Made by a program: the position numbers and the translations under genes | The notes under the pieces: generated by a model | The model's input: only the letters and a program-made list of their open reading frames with translations | What the model was told of the DNA's origin: nothing | Database searches by the model: none | Assembly: GCA_045804965.1 (NCBI GenBank) | Contig: JBJMMD010000027.1 | Span: 9,045 to 73,044, forward strand | Direction: 5' to 3' | Source: CAVTUU01 sp045804965 | Lineage (GTDB): Bacteria; Chloroflexota; Chloroflexia; Thermomicrobiales; UBA6265 | Length of the DNA: 64,000 bases | Shown here: piece by piece, positions 34,076 through 42,775 of the stretch | Position numbering within the stretch: position 1 is the first letter of the stretch | How the letters are laid out: each line of letters opens with the position of its first letter

Positions 34076-37000
34076 TCAGCCGGCGGCACGCTCCAGGGCG
34101 AGATCTGCCGACTCGACAACGTCGAGCACGGCATCCAGCGCGGCCTGCCAGGGCACCGTGAGCTCGGTCAGGCGAATTCGCAATGAATTTGGCGTCACCC
34201 GGATCGCCTGGCCAAGCTCTCGCGTCAGTCGCCGAGTATCGAGATTGCGAGTGTCGACTGGGCGGATGACGATCTCGCGCTCGCGCTCGACGACCGAGTC
34301 AATGCCAAGCTCCGCGCAGCGGAGACGCACGGAAATCAAGGCGAAGAGGTGCTCAACCTCATCCGGCATCGGACCAAACCGATCCTCTAACTCCGCACGC
34401 AGTTCGAACAGCCGCTGATTGGTTTCGATCGCCGCAATCTGCCGGTACGTAGCCAGCCGGAGTTCAACATCGGCGATGTAACCCGCGGGAATGAGCGCGG
34501 TGATAGGCAGATCGAGTGTGATCGCTCCTGGCTCGGCCATTGGCCGTCCCTGCCGAATTTCCTCGACCGCTTGACTCAAGAGGCGGATATACAGGTCATA
34601 CCCGATTGCCGCAATGTGCCCGCTTTGCTCGGCGCCGAGAATGTTGCCGGCACCGCGAATTTCCATATCACGCATTGCGACACGAAGACCTGCACCGAGT
34701 TCAGTTGCTTCCTGAATTGCTTCCAGCCGTTCCTGCGCCTCGGCGCTGAGCACTTTACCCGGTCGGTAGAGCAAGTAGGCATAGGCCCGATTTGTGCTTC
34801 GCCCGACCCGGCCTCTGAGCTGGTAAAGCTGCGTGAGACCGAACGTGTCGGCGTTATCGATAATGATGGAATTCACATTTGGAATGTCGACACCTGACTC
34901 GATGATAGTTGTTGAGACGAGCACGTCGTACTCATGGCGCATGAAGGCGAGCACGACTTCCTCCATCACATCCTCGGCCATCTGACCGTGGCCAACGCCG
35001 AATCGAGCCTCCGGCACTAGCTCGCGCAGCTTGTGCGCGATCCGGTCGATGCTATGCACGCGGTTATGCACAAAGTAGATCTGCCCGCCGCGATCAATCT
35101 CGCGCAGGATCACCTCGCGCACGAGGTGGTCGCTGAACTCTGTAACAAAGGTGCGGATCGGCAGCCTTGCTTGTGGCGCAGTGTTGATGATGCTGATGTC
35201 GCGGACGCCGGCAAGCGACATATGTAGCGTGCGCGGAATCGGAGTCGCGCTCATGGTTAGGACATCAACCTCAGTCCTGAGTTGCTTCAAGAACTCCTTA
35301 TGGCGAACGCCGAAGCGTTGCTCCTCGTCGATGATCACAAGGCCGAGTTCCTTGAAGCGGATGTCATTTTGGAGGAGGCGATGGGTGCCGATGACAATGT
35401 CGACCGAGCCGTCCCGCAATCCTGCGACCACCTTGCGCTGATCCTGCTTGTTGCGCAACCTTGAAAGCATTTCGATCCTGATCGGAAACGGCGCGAGCCG
35501 CTGAGAAAATGTGGCGAAGTGCTGCAGCGCGAGCACTGTGGTGGGCACAAGCACTACCACTTGCCGGCCGTCGTTGACCGCTTTGAACGCGGCGCGGAGC
35601 GCGACTTCGGTCTTGCCAAATCCGACGTCGCCACAGACGAGCCGGTCCATTGGTCTCGGCGTCTGCATGTCGCTCTTGACATCGACGATCGCAAGATGCT
35701 GGTCGGGCGTCTCAGTGTAGGGGAATGATTCCGCGAGCTCCGAGTCCCATGTTGAATCCTCGGGAAATGCGTGGCCCTGGCCCGCTTCACGGATCGCATA
35801 CAGCTGGACGAGCTCAAATGCCATTTCGCGCACCGCCCGCCGCACCCGTTGCTTTACCCGGACCCACTCGCCCGATCCGAGGCGTGTAACCTCAGGATCG
35901 ACGCCGCCAGAGCCGTAGCGCGAAACCCGGTCGCTTTGATCGACCGGTACGTAGAGCTTGTCACCTTTCGCATATTCGAGCAGCAAATATTCGCGCTCAA
36001 CGCCGCTAGTGTCGACGCGGACCAGACCCGTGAAGCGAGCAATGCCATGGTCGACGTGAACGACGTATTCGTCGGGAGTGAGGCTGCCCGCAAACGCAAG
36101 ATTCTCGGCAACTGAACGCCGGCCGCCCCGCCGAATTTGCTTGCGGAAGCCGAAGATCTCGAGATCAGAGAGCACGAGCGACTTCGATCTTGGGATCATC
36201 CAGCCGCCATTGAGGTCGGACGCCCGAACTTCGAGCGTGCCTTCCGGCAACGGCGTTGGCGGCTCATTGCCGCGTCGTTTTTCCTTGCGCGGAAAAATGT
36301 CCTTCTCTTCGAAGAGCTCAGTCAAACGCTGAACCTGGTCGGTGGCGACGACGACGCGCCAACCGGTCGTCAGTCGCTCGTGGACGTCGTCAACTAGTGC
36401 GCTCATCCGCCCAGCGTATAGCGGAGCATCGGCAATTTCGGCGAGGCTGATCGCATTGCCGTTCAGTTGCTCCTCGGCCAGGCCGATCTCGATCTGCTGT
36501 CGATGAGCGATCCGCGCCTCGATCTGGTCCCAGCTGGCGAAGGGCTGCATCAGTCCCGCGGGCAGTTCTCCGTTCGTGACGAAGCCTTCGAGGAGCTCTC
36601 GCGCTTGCTCATTGAGTTGGATTCCCGCACGGCGAATGGCACTGGGCTCGTCGAGAATGAGCAAAGCATTTTCTGCCACGTAATCGAGCAGACTTGGCGA
36701 ACCGCGAACGAGATACGGAGCGAATAGATCGACGGATACAGGGGTCTGGCCACGCGCCATTTGGCTGGTAATCCTGTCCCACTCGGTGGCGACTTCTTCG
36801 CGCAGACTGCTTGCATCGATCGCGGCGATCGCGTCCGCGACCTGCGACAGACGCCAGAGCGGCAATTCCGATGGCGGCAAGAGGGTGACGGTTTCCATCT
36901 TGCGTTCGGTGCGCTGCGATGAAGGGCTGAAGCTGCGGATGCTCTCGATTTCATCGCCAAACAGGTCGATACGAATTGGATGCTCCGCAGTCGGAGGAAA

Positions 37001-37567
37001 GAGATCAATGATGCCGCCGCGGCGGGCAACCGTACCTGGCTCCTGAACCAGTGGCGCCGGTTGATAACCTTGCAATACGGCCCAGTTGATCAACGCATCA
37101 ACATTCAATCGGTCCCCGGTGCGCAGCACTTTTGTGTGCTCGCGTAGGTCGCTCTGGTCCATCACGAGATGCGCGAGTCCATGGGCCGAAGCGACGACTA
37201 CGGGTGGCGCTCCAGGAGATTCACCGAGCAAGCTCGCGAGAATTCCCACGCGCCTAGTTGAAACTTCCAGGTCGAACGGGAGTTGTTCGTAGGGCAGGGC
37301 TTCCGGCCCTGGCCACCGGTCTACGCGGATCGGCTCGAACAAGAACTCGGCGACGGCGTCGGCAACTTGCTCGGCGCGATCTTCGCGGGACGTGATGATC
37401 ACAACCGGTCTCTTCGCCTGAGCCACGAGCGCAGCGATCACGGCGGGTCGCGACGACAGCGGGAGGTCAACCAATCGAACTCTTCGCTCCCGCTTCGTGA
37501 GCAGCTCGGCGGTCTTGTTGAGCCCGCGTGTGGCATGAAGTTGAGCGAGGAGATGACTCAGCGTCAT
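34076..37567 (-). CDS. mfd: Transcription-repair coupling factor Mfd
   Basis: Removes RNA polymerase stalled at lesions and recruits UvrA. 1163 residues cover the UvrB-like N-terminus, a polymerase-interaction domain (about 490-560, with EYVVHVDHGIARFTG), and the RecG-like motor with Walker A (GDVGFGKT, near 645) and DEEQ (near 746). The C-terminal TRCF domain ends near 1163. It is convergent with mutS2 with an 8-base gap. A neighbouring pth gene, common in other genomes, is not seen. Confidence 0.97.
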   Translation of the reverse strand: MTLSHLLAQLHATRGLNKTAELLTKRERRVRLVDLPLSSRPAVIAALVAQAKRPVVIITSREDRAEQVADAVAEFLFEPIRVDRWPGPEALPYEQLPFDLEVSTRRVGILASLLGESPGAPPVVVASAHGLAHLVMDQSDLREHTKVLRTGDRLNVDALINWAVLQGYQPAPLVQEPGTVARRGGIIDLFPPTAEHPIRIDLFGDEIESIRSFSPSSQRTERKMETVTLLPPSELPLWRLSQVADAIAAIDASSLREEVATEWDRITSQMARGQTPVSVDLFAPYLVRGSPSLLDYVAENALLILDEPSAIRRAGIQLNEQARELLEGFVTNGELPAGLMQPFASWDQIEARIAHRQQIEIGLAEEQLNGNAISLAEIADAPLYAGRMSALVDDVHERLTTGWRVVVATDQVQRLTELFEEKDIFPRKEKRRGNEPPTPLPEGTLEVRASDLNGGWMIPRSKSLVLSDLEIFGFRKQIRRGGRRSVAENLAFAGSLTPDEYVVHVDHGIARFTGLVRVDTSGVEREYLLLEYAKGDKLYVPVDQSDRVSRYGSGGVDPEVTRLGSGEWVRVKQRVRRAVREMAFELVQLYAIREAGQGHAFPEDSTWDSELAESFPYTETPDQHLAIVDVKSDMQTPRPMDRLVCGDVGFGKTEVALRAAFKAVNDGRQVVVLVPTTVLALQHFATFSQRLAPFPIRIEMLSRLRNKQDQRKVVAGLRDGSVDIVIGTHRLLQNDIRFKELGLVIIDEEQRFGVRHKEFLKQLRTEVDVLTMSATPIPRTLHMSLAGVRDISIINTAPQARLPIRTFVTEFSDHLVREVILREIDRGGQIYFVHNRVHSIDRIAHKLRELVPEARFGVGHGQMAEDVMEEVVLAFMRHEYDVLVSTTIIESGVDIPNVNSIIIDNADTFGLTQLYQLRGRVGRSTNRAYAYLLYRPGKVLSAEAQERLEAIQEATELGAGLRVAMRDMEIRGAGNILGAEQSGHIAAIGYDLYIRLLSQAVEEIRQGRPMAEPGAITLDLPITALIPAGYIADVELRLATYRQIAAIETNQRLFELRAELEDRFGPMPDEVEHLFALISVRLRCAELGIDSVVEREREIVIRPVDTRNLDTRRLTRELGQAIRVTPNSLRIRLTELTVPWQAALDAVLDVVESADLALERAAG

Positions 37568-37777
37568 AGATCATTATCCGTGCGATGGAATGAGGCTCGG
37601 CCAAAACGGGCAAGCCAAAAGCGGGACAAACCCACTCGAGGTCCGTTCCGTTCAGCCTGTCAATTCTATCATTTCAATGAGCCTGCCGCGCTTCCTTGGC
37701 GAATCACCTAGTTCGTAGCGATCGAAGTCGCGGGCCGCTCGGTCGGTAGCCGGGCGGTTCAAACCACGGCGAATTCG

Positions 37778-37807
37778 TTGACAACTCGCGGTCGTGCACA
37801 GTACTGT
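37778..37807 (+). promoter_or_regulatory. Sigma-70 promoter of tRNA-Glu
   Basis: TTGACA (37778-37783) and TACTGT (37802-37807) are 18 bases apart. The tRNA begins 12 bases after the -10. The -35 is perfect and the -10 moderate. Confidence 0.75.
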
Positions 37808-37818
37808 TTTATTGGCCT

Positions 37819-37892
37819 GCGCCCATAGTCTAGCGGCCTAGGACGTCACCCTTTCAAGGTGAAGATCGCGGGTTCGAATCCCGCTGGGCGTA
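37819..37892 (+). tRNA. tRNA-Glu (anticodon TTC)
   Basis: A full cloverleaf can be drawn: acceptor GCGCCCA with TGGGCGT (one G-T pair at the end), D-arm GTCTAGCGGCCTAGGAC, anticodon loop CTTTCAA with TTC, and T-loop TTCGAAT. CCA is not encoded. It stands alone between mfd and a nucleotidyltransferase gene. Confidence 0.95.
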
Positions 37893-38051
37893 CTGCTCAA
37901 CACTGCGTCTCATGTCTTCCTTTATCATCCATATCCTGAGAATTGAGTCGCCCCTCGCGCTCGCGGCCGTAGCGCGCTTCGGTGGTAGATTTAGCGGGAA
38001 GCATCGAACGCGGTTCTCGGCAATGCCGCGAGTCCAGACACGGAGGAATCG

Positions 38052-39026
38052 GTGGACATTATCCTGCCCGTCGCTGGTTTAGGCACGAGGTTGCGCCCGC
38101 AGACATGGAGCAAGCCGAAGCCGCTCGTCAGCATCGCGGGCAAGCCGATTCTTGCTCATGTGATCGACCGCGTTCTCCCCGTGCAACCGGAAAAACTCGT
38201 CTTCATCACAGGTTTCCTCGGCGACCAGATCGAAGCTTGGGCGCGCGCAACGTACACCTTGCCGATGGAATTCGTTGAGCAGCCGGAAATGCTCGGTCAA
38301 ACCGACGCTATCATCCGAACCCGAGAGATCGTCCATGAGGACGCCTTGGTCCTTTTCCCCGACATGATCTTCGAAGCCGACTTCTCGAACCTTGCCGCGG
38401 TCGACGGGGATGGGGTGATGTTCACCAAGGAGGTCGAAGATCCCTCGTCGTTGGGGATTGCGGTGGTGGAAAACGATCGCATCGTAAAGCTAATAGAGAA
38501 GCCGAAAGAGCCGATTTCAAATCTGGCGGTCATCGGCATCTATTACTTCAAGTGTATGAGCCAACTCTTCGCGGCAATCGATGAACAGATGGCGCAAAAG
38601 ATCAAGCTGAAAAACGAATACTTCATCGCCGATGCCGTTCAGCTCATGATTGATGGTGGGGCAAAGGTCGTAACAGCCCCAGTCACGGTCTGGGAAGACT
38701 GCGGCAACGTCGAGGCGCTTCTCGCCACGAACAAGTTTCTCCTCGATCTCCAGGGTTCCATCACCGAGCTGCGCGGAAATTCGGTCATTGTCGGACCGTC
38801 TGCAATTGCGTCGGATGCGGTGCTCGAACGGTCAATTGTCGGGCCTTACGCCAGCATCGGCGCGGGGGTCGAGATCCGCGACTCATTGTTGCGCAACGCC
38901 ATCGTCGAAGAAGGCGCCTCTATCGAGCAAGCGATCCTTGAGCAAACGCTCATCGGACGCGGCACCAGAGTTCGAGGACGAGCGTCGAATCTTAATGTTG
39001 GTGACAACAGTGCGGTCGATCTATGA
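38052..39026 (+). CDS. Sugar-nucleotide pyrophosphorylase (NTP-transferase with left-handed beta-helix end)
   Basis: Transfers a nucleotidyl group to a sugar phosphate. The Gly-rich signature of the family (PVAGLGTRLRPQT, then KPKPL) is at residues 6-25, and a second motif (EDCGNVEALLATN) lies near 216-228. Residues 240-324 form hexapeptide-like repeats ending at VRGRASNLNVGDNS, a left-handed helix typical of GlmU- or GlgC-like enzymes and archaeal sugar-1-phosphate transferases. The sugar (glucose or GlcNAc-like) cannot be fixed. The start is GTG at 38052, and it overlaps prmA by four bases (ATGA). Confidence 0.85.
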   Translation: MDIILPVAGLGTRLRPQTWSKPKPLVSIAGKPILAHVIDRVLPVQPEKLVFITGFLGDQIEAWARATYTLPMEFVEQPEMLGQTDAIIRTREIVHEDALVLFPDMIFEADFSNLAAVDGDGVMFTKEVEDPSSLGIAVVENDRIVKLIEKPKEPISNLAVIGIYYFKCMSQLFAAIDEQMAQKIKLKNEYFIADAVQLMIDGGAKVVTAPVTVWEDCGNVEALLATNKFLLDLQGSITELRGNSVIVGPSAIASDAVLERSIVGPYASIGAGVEIRDSLLRNAIVEEGASIEQAILEQTLIGRGTRVRGRASNLNVGDNSAVDL

Positions 39027-39955
39027 GCGACCAAACTGAGAGCGCGGAGTGGCTAGAACTGAGTGTTCAGGTCGATCATGAAGCGGTCGAACCAGTCACC
39101 GAGCTCTTTGCAAAGTACGGGTACAACGAAGGAGTTGTAATAGAAGAACCGTTCACCCAGGAACCGGATGGTGACAATCTGGCGGTAGATCTGACGCGGC
39201 CAATAACCGTGCGGACGTTCGTTTCTGCTGTTGATGTACCCAACTCGACAGTCGATGAAATTCGGCGCGCGCTGTGGCACCTCGGGCAGATGCGCTCCGT
39301 AAGCGATTTAGTCCTCACACCTAGGCGCGAAGAGGATTGGGCCAACTCCTGGAAAGCGCATTACCGGCCGCTGCGGGTGGGTCGGAGGATTGTTGTCCGG
39401 CCACCGTGGCAGGACTACCAACCCAAAGGCGACGAGATCGTCGTCGAGCTTGATCCCGGCATGGCCTTTGGTACGGGCACGCATCCGTCGACGCGACTCT
39501 GCCTGCTCGGTCTCGAGGATGAGATCAAGCCGGGCGACCGCGTCTTCGACATTGGCACGGGCTCGGGCATTCTTGCGATATCCGCCGCGAAGCTTGGAGC
39601 TGGCCAAGTGGATGCCGTCGACACCGAGCCGATTGCCGTGCGCTCGACCCGAGAAAATGCCAACAGAAACTGTGTCGCAATCCGCGTTGCCGAGGGAAGT
39701 GCCGGGCCAAACCAGCCGTTTCCGGGCCAGTATGACCTCGTGCTCGCGAACATCATTGCCCGCGTGCTCACCGATATTGCCGCCGGAGTCGTCGCCGCGG
39801 TCAAACCGGGCGGCACGGCCATACTTGCCGGCATCATTGAAAGTAAGGAGCGCACTGTCCGAGAGGCCTACGAACAGCGCGGGCTGGCATTCTTCAGGCG
39901 CGAGCAGATCGAAGATTGGGTGTCGTTGGTTTACCGAAGGCCGTTCGACACGTAA
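39023..39955 (+). CDS. prmA: Ribosomal protein L11 methyltransferase
   Basis: Trimethylates ribosomal protein L11 using S-adenosylmethionine. The N-terminal L11-recognition domain (about 8-110) is followed by the linker and the SAM-binding motif DIGTGSGILA near residue 174, and the NPPY-like ANIIAR segment near 252. 310 residues, full length. It is translationally coupled to the nucleotidyltransferase upstream through the ATGA overlap. The partner rsmE or dnaJ seen in other genomes is not adjacent. Confidence 0.94.
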   Translation: MSDQTESAEWLELSVQVDHEAVEPVTELFAKYGYNEGVVIEEPFTQEPDGDNLAVDLTRPITVRTFVSAVDVPNSTVDEIRRALWHLGQMRSVSDLVLTPRREEDWANSWKAHYRPLRVGRRIVVRPPWQDYQPKGDEIVVELDPGMAFGTGTHPSTRLCLLGLEDEIKPGDRVFDIGTGSGILAISAAKLGAGQVDAVDTEPIAVRSTRENANRNCVAIRVAEGSAGPNQPFPGQYDLVLANIIARVLTDIAAGVVAAVKPGGTAILAGIIESKERTVREAYEQRGLAFFRREQIEDWVSLVYRRPFDT

Positions 39956-40134
39956 GCCTCGGAAATGCCTCTTACGTGCTAAACTTTCGCCGCTAGAGCC
40001 GCTGGAGGTCGTTTGCCCCGGCGGTTACGTTTGATTACACGATACATCGTCGACGCGACTTCGTTGTTGCTTCTACTTGTCCGTGCGAGCAGCGTGTCGC
40101 GCGAACGCCGTATTACCCTGATACCGAGATTGAG

Positions 40135-41565
40135 ATGAGCCCAATCCGCAGTCCCCTTTCCGATCGCAGAGTCGACCTTGCGCCCGAGTTGCCAGGTCTG
40201 ATCTCCGCTATCGCGTCCGGTTCGCTAGCAGAAGAGCTTGATCTCCGCCCCGGCGATCGCATCGTGTCGGTCAATGACCGGCCGGTGATGGATGCACTCG
40301 ATTTCCAATTCAACGTTCAGGCCGAGCAGGCGGTGTTCGAGGTTGAGCGCAATGGCGGCGTTGCCCGTCACGAGCTCGAACTCGAAGGCGACGAGTTCTG
40401 GGGTATCACGTTTGGCGATCCCACGTTCGACGGCGTTCGCATCTGCGAAAACGCGTGTCCATTCTGCTTCATCAAGCAGATCCCGAAAGGGATGCGCAAG
40501 TCGTTGTACGTGATGGACGACGACTATCGCTATTCGATGCTCTATGGCAGCTTTGTGACGCTCACCAACCTCACGGAAGACGACTGGCAGCGCATTGCAG
40601 AACAGCACCTCAGCCCAATGCATGTCTCGGTACATAGCACCAATCCGGACCTCCGGGTGGCGCTCGTCGGCAATCCTACAGGCGCGCGCATCATGCAAGA
40701 CCTCGAGCGACTTGAGCGCGCCGGCATCGATTTTCACGCTCAGCTGGTGCTTTGTCCCGGCGTGAACGACGGCGAAGAGCTGGACCGAAGTCTGCGCGAT
40801 CTGGCGAGCTTTGGGCCGCGGTTGCTCTCGATCGCGGGCGTGCCGGTTGGCTTGACCAAATACGGTTTGGAACGGCAAAGCAAGCAACTCCGCCTCTCAC
40901 GGACATGCATGCGGCTTCTGCCCGGCAAACAAATCCAAGTACGGCGGCACGAGGCTGAGGAAGCCCTGGCCGTTATCGACCAGGCCGAAGAATGGCAAGC
41001 GCGGTTCCGAAAGGAACGAGGAACAACCTTCTTTTACCTCGGGGACGAGTTCTATCTCATGACCGGTAAACCAGTCCCGCCGCCCGATCTCTATGACGGC
41101 TACCCCCAGATCGAAGACGGAATCGGCATTACTCGCCACTTCCTAGAGAACATGAGCAACTACCTTCGACGTACACCGCGCGGGTCTCTGGAGGGAGGCC
41201 AAGGCAAAGTGGCGTGTGGAACCCTGATCGCACCGACTATGCGTGAAGCGGTCGACAGGTTCAACGCGCACACAGGAGCCACGCTCACGGTTATGGAAGT
41301 TGAAAATACCTTCTTTGGATCGGAGATCAACGTCTCAGGGCTGCTCACAGGCGGCGACATCGCCCGTGTTTTCAAAGCAAGAAACGATAGTGCACCGATC
41401 TACATTTCGAATCGCATGATCTCCCACCGTACCAATACGATGCTGGACGATCTCCGCGTGTCTGACTTGAGTGCAACACTAGGTCAACCGGTTGTCGCAT
41501 GCGGGTCGATGAGCGACGTCGCCCGGGACATGCGGCGGCGGATGCGCGTAAAAAAAGCGGCCTGA
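40135..41565 (+). CDS. PDZ / DUF512 protein with CX3CX2C (radical-SAM-like) motif
   Basis: 476 residues. A PDZ-like domain (about 15-80, with the GSLAEELDLRPGDRIVSVND turn) precedes a cysteine motif CENACPFC (Cys104, Cys108, Cys111), which has the CX3CX2C spacing of radical-SAM iron-sulfur enzymes. A TIM-barrel-like middle includes CPGVNDGEELDRSL. The rest matches DUF512. The function of this conserved family is unknown; iron-sulfur chemistry is likely. The stop codon TGA overlaps the ATG of the next gene by one base, so they are coupled. Confidence 0.82.
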   Translation: MSPIRSPLSDRRVDLAPELPGLISAIASGSLAEELDLRPGDRIVSVNDRPVMDALDFQFNVQAEQAVFEVERNGGVARHELELEGDEFWGITFGDPTFDGVRICENACPFCFIKQIPKGMRKSLYVMDDDYRYSMLYGSFVTLTNLTEDDWQRIAEQHLSPMHVSVHSTNPDLRVALVGNPTGARIMQDLERLERAGIDFHAQLVLCPGVNDGEELDRSLRDLASFGPRLLSIAGVPVGLTKYGLERQSKQLRLSRTCMRLLPGKQIQVRRHEAEEALAVIDQAEEWQARFRKERGTTFFYLGDEFYLMTGKPVPPPDLYDGYPQIEDGIGITRHFLENMSNYLRRTPRGSLEGGQGKVACGTLIAPTMREAVDRFNAHTGATLTVMEVENTFFGSEINVSGLLTGGDIARVFKARNDSAPIYISNRMISHRTNTMLDDLRVSDLSATLGQPVVACGSMSDVARDMRRRMRVKKAA

Positions 41566-41900
41566 TGGCCGCGTCGCACGACCACGACGGGCAAGTCATT
41601 ACCGACGGCGCTGAAGGCGCGGTCGTTTCGATTCACGCATCGCCCCGAGCAAGCGCGAGCAGTGTCGGACCTTTGGCAGGTTGTTCGCTTCGCGTTCGCG
41701 TTACCGCGTCCGCTGTCGAAGGCGCGGCAAATCTCGCACTGATCAAACTTTTGTCGGAGGTTACGAAAATCCCGCGAAGCCACATCGAAATCGTCGCTGG
41801 TCAATCATCCCGGCGCAAGCGTGTTCTGTTTCGTGGGGTTTCGGCCGAGGAACTCGCCGGCCGTCTTGGCTTGGACCGAAGCCTAATTGCGCCGGAATAG
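41565..41900 (+). CDS. DUF167 (YggU-like) family protein
   Basis: Small conserved protein of unknown role. The family core is clear: IHASPRASASSVGPL, then LRVRVTASAVEGAANLALIKLLSEV and IEIVAGQSSRRKRVLF. The frame is open upstream to 41499 inside the DUF512 gene; ATG 41565 in the TGATG overlap is the natural start and gives 111 residues. It overlaps the convergent glycosyltransferase gene by 18 bases. Confidence 0.87.
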   Translation: MAASHDHDGQVITDGAEGAVVSIHASPRASASSVGPLAGCSLRVRVTASAVEGAANLALIKLLSEVTKIPRSHIEIVAGQSSRRKRVLFRGVSAEELAGRLGLDRSLIAPE

Positions 41901-42770
41901 ACGGCGGCCAAACGCGACGATCGCCGGAATGCCGAGAAACGTCGCCGCTCCGATAAGAAAGTCGCCAAGAAGATACGGACCATTTGGTTTCTTCGACCGT
42001 GATGGCGGAACGTAGCTGTGCATGTTCCACCACAAGACGATCGTCTCGCGCATCGCGCGTAAGATGACCTTCGGTGAACCGCCTGATGCTTCGCCGGCAA
42101 CTCGCGGATAGTGATGGACGCCCACTTGCTCGACCGTCGCGCCTTGTCTGCGAGCTTTTGCTTGGATCTCGGTATTGATCAGGGCGCCAGGCGCAGTGAG
42201 CTCCATCGAACGAAGCAAATCGCCCCGAAAAATCTTGAACGCGCAGTCGATGTCATGAAGACGGACGCCGAACAGTACCCTCACAGTCAGATTGAACACC
42301 TCGGCGAACAAACGGCGATGGAACGGATCGTTTCGCTCCAATCGCACGCCGGCCACGATGTCAAACTTGCCGACAAAAGGCGCCAAGAGCGAGATATCGG
42401 CGACGTCGAACTGGCGGTCCGAATCCATGAACATGACGAAGTCACATGTCGTCGCGCCGAAACCCGTCGTCAGCGCGCCGCCGTACCCTTTGTTCCGTCT
42501 ATGGTGAATCGAGCGAACGCGCGCATCGTTGCCAGCGAGATCATCGATGATTTCCGCGGTCCGATCTCGACTGCCATCGTCGACGACGATGATCTCGAAC
42601 GCGGAGGTGAATTTCGGCAAAACGTCGATGGCTTGTTCGACGACGTATTGAATATTTTGTTCTTCGTTGTGCGCTGGCAAGACGAGCGACAAACTGCCCG
42701 GCAATCGCACAATATCTTGGGAGCTCCCCTTTGTTGCGGGAGCGGGACGCACGATCTTAACTGCAGGCAC
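41883..42770 (-). CDS. Family 2 glycosyltransferase (DPM1-like)
   Basis: Inverting GT-A transferase. Motifs in order: VLPAHNEEQNI, then IIVVDDGSRDRT, then FMDSDRQFD with the DxD pair, then RNDPFHRRLFAEVFN of the dolichol-phosphate-mannose-synthase-like subfamily. A C-terminal hydrophobic stretch holds one weak helix. The frame is open upstream to 42827, inside the VanW gene; the GTG at 42770 follows that gene's stop by five bases and gives 295 residues. It probably uses a polyprenyl phosphate acceptor; the sugar is unknown. Confidence 0.85.
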   Translation of the reverse strand: MPAVKIVRPAPATKGSSQDIVRLPGSLSLVLPAHNEEQNIQYVVEQAIDVLPKFTSAFEIIVVDDGSRDRTAEIIDDLAGNDARVRSIHHRRNKGYGGALTTGFGATTCDFVMFMDSDRQFDVADISLLAPFVGKFDIVAGVRLERNDPFHRRLFAEVFNLTVRVLFGVRLHDIDCAFKIFRGDLLRSMELTAPGALINTEIQAKARRQGATVEQVGVHHYPRVAGEASGGSPKVILRAMRETIVLWWNMHSYVPPSRSKKPNGPYLLGDFLIGAATFLGIPAIVAFGRRLFRRN

Positions 42771-42775
42771 TCTAC

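Noticed and set aside
40016..40134. Possible small gene between prmA and the DUF512 gene
   Set aside because: No ATG/GTG frame with ribosome site and no recognisable peptide; I see nothing supportable in this 179-base gap.
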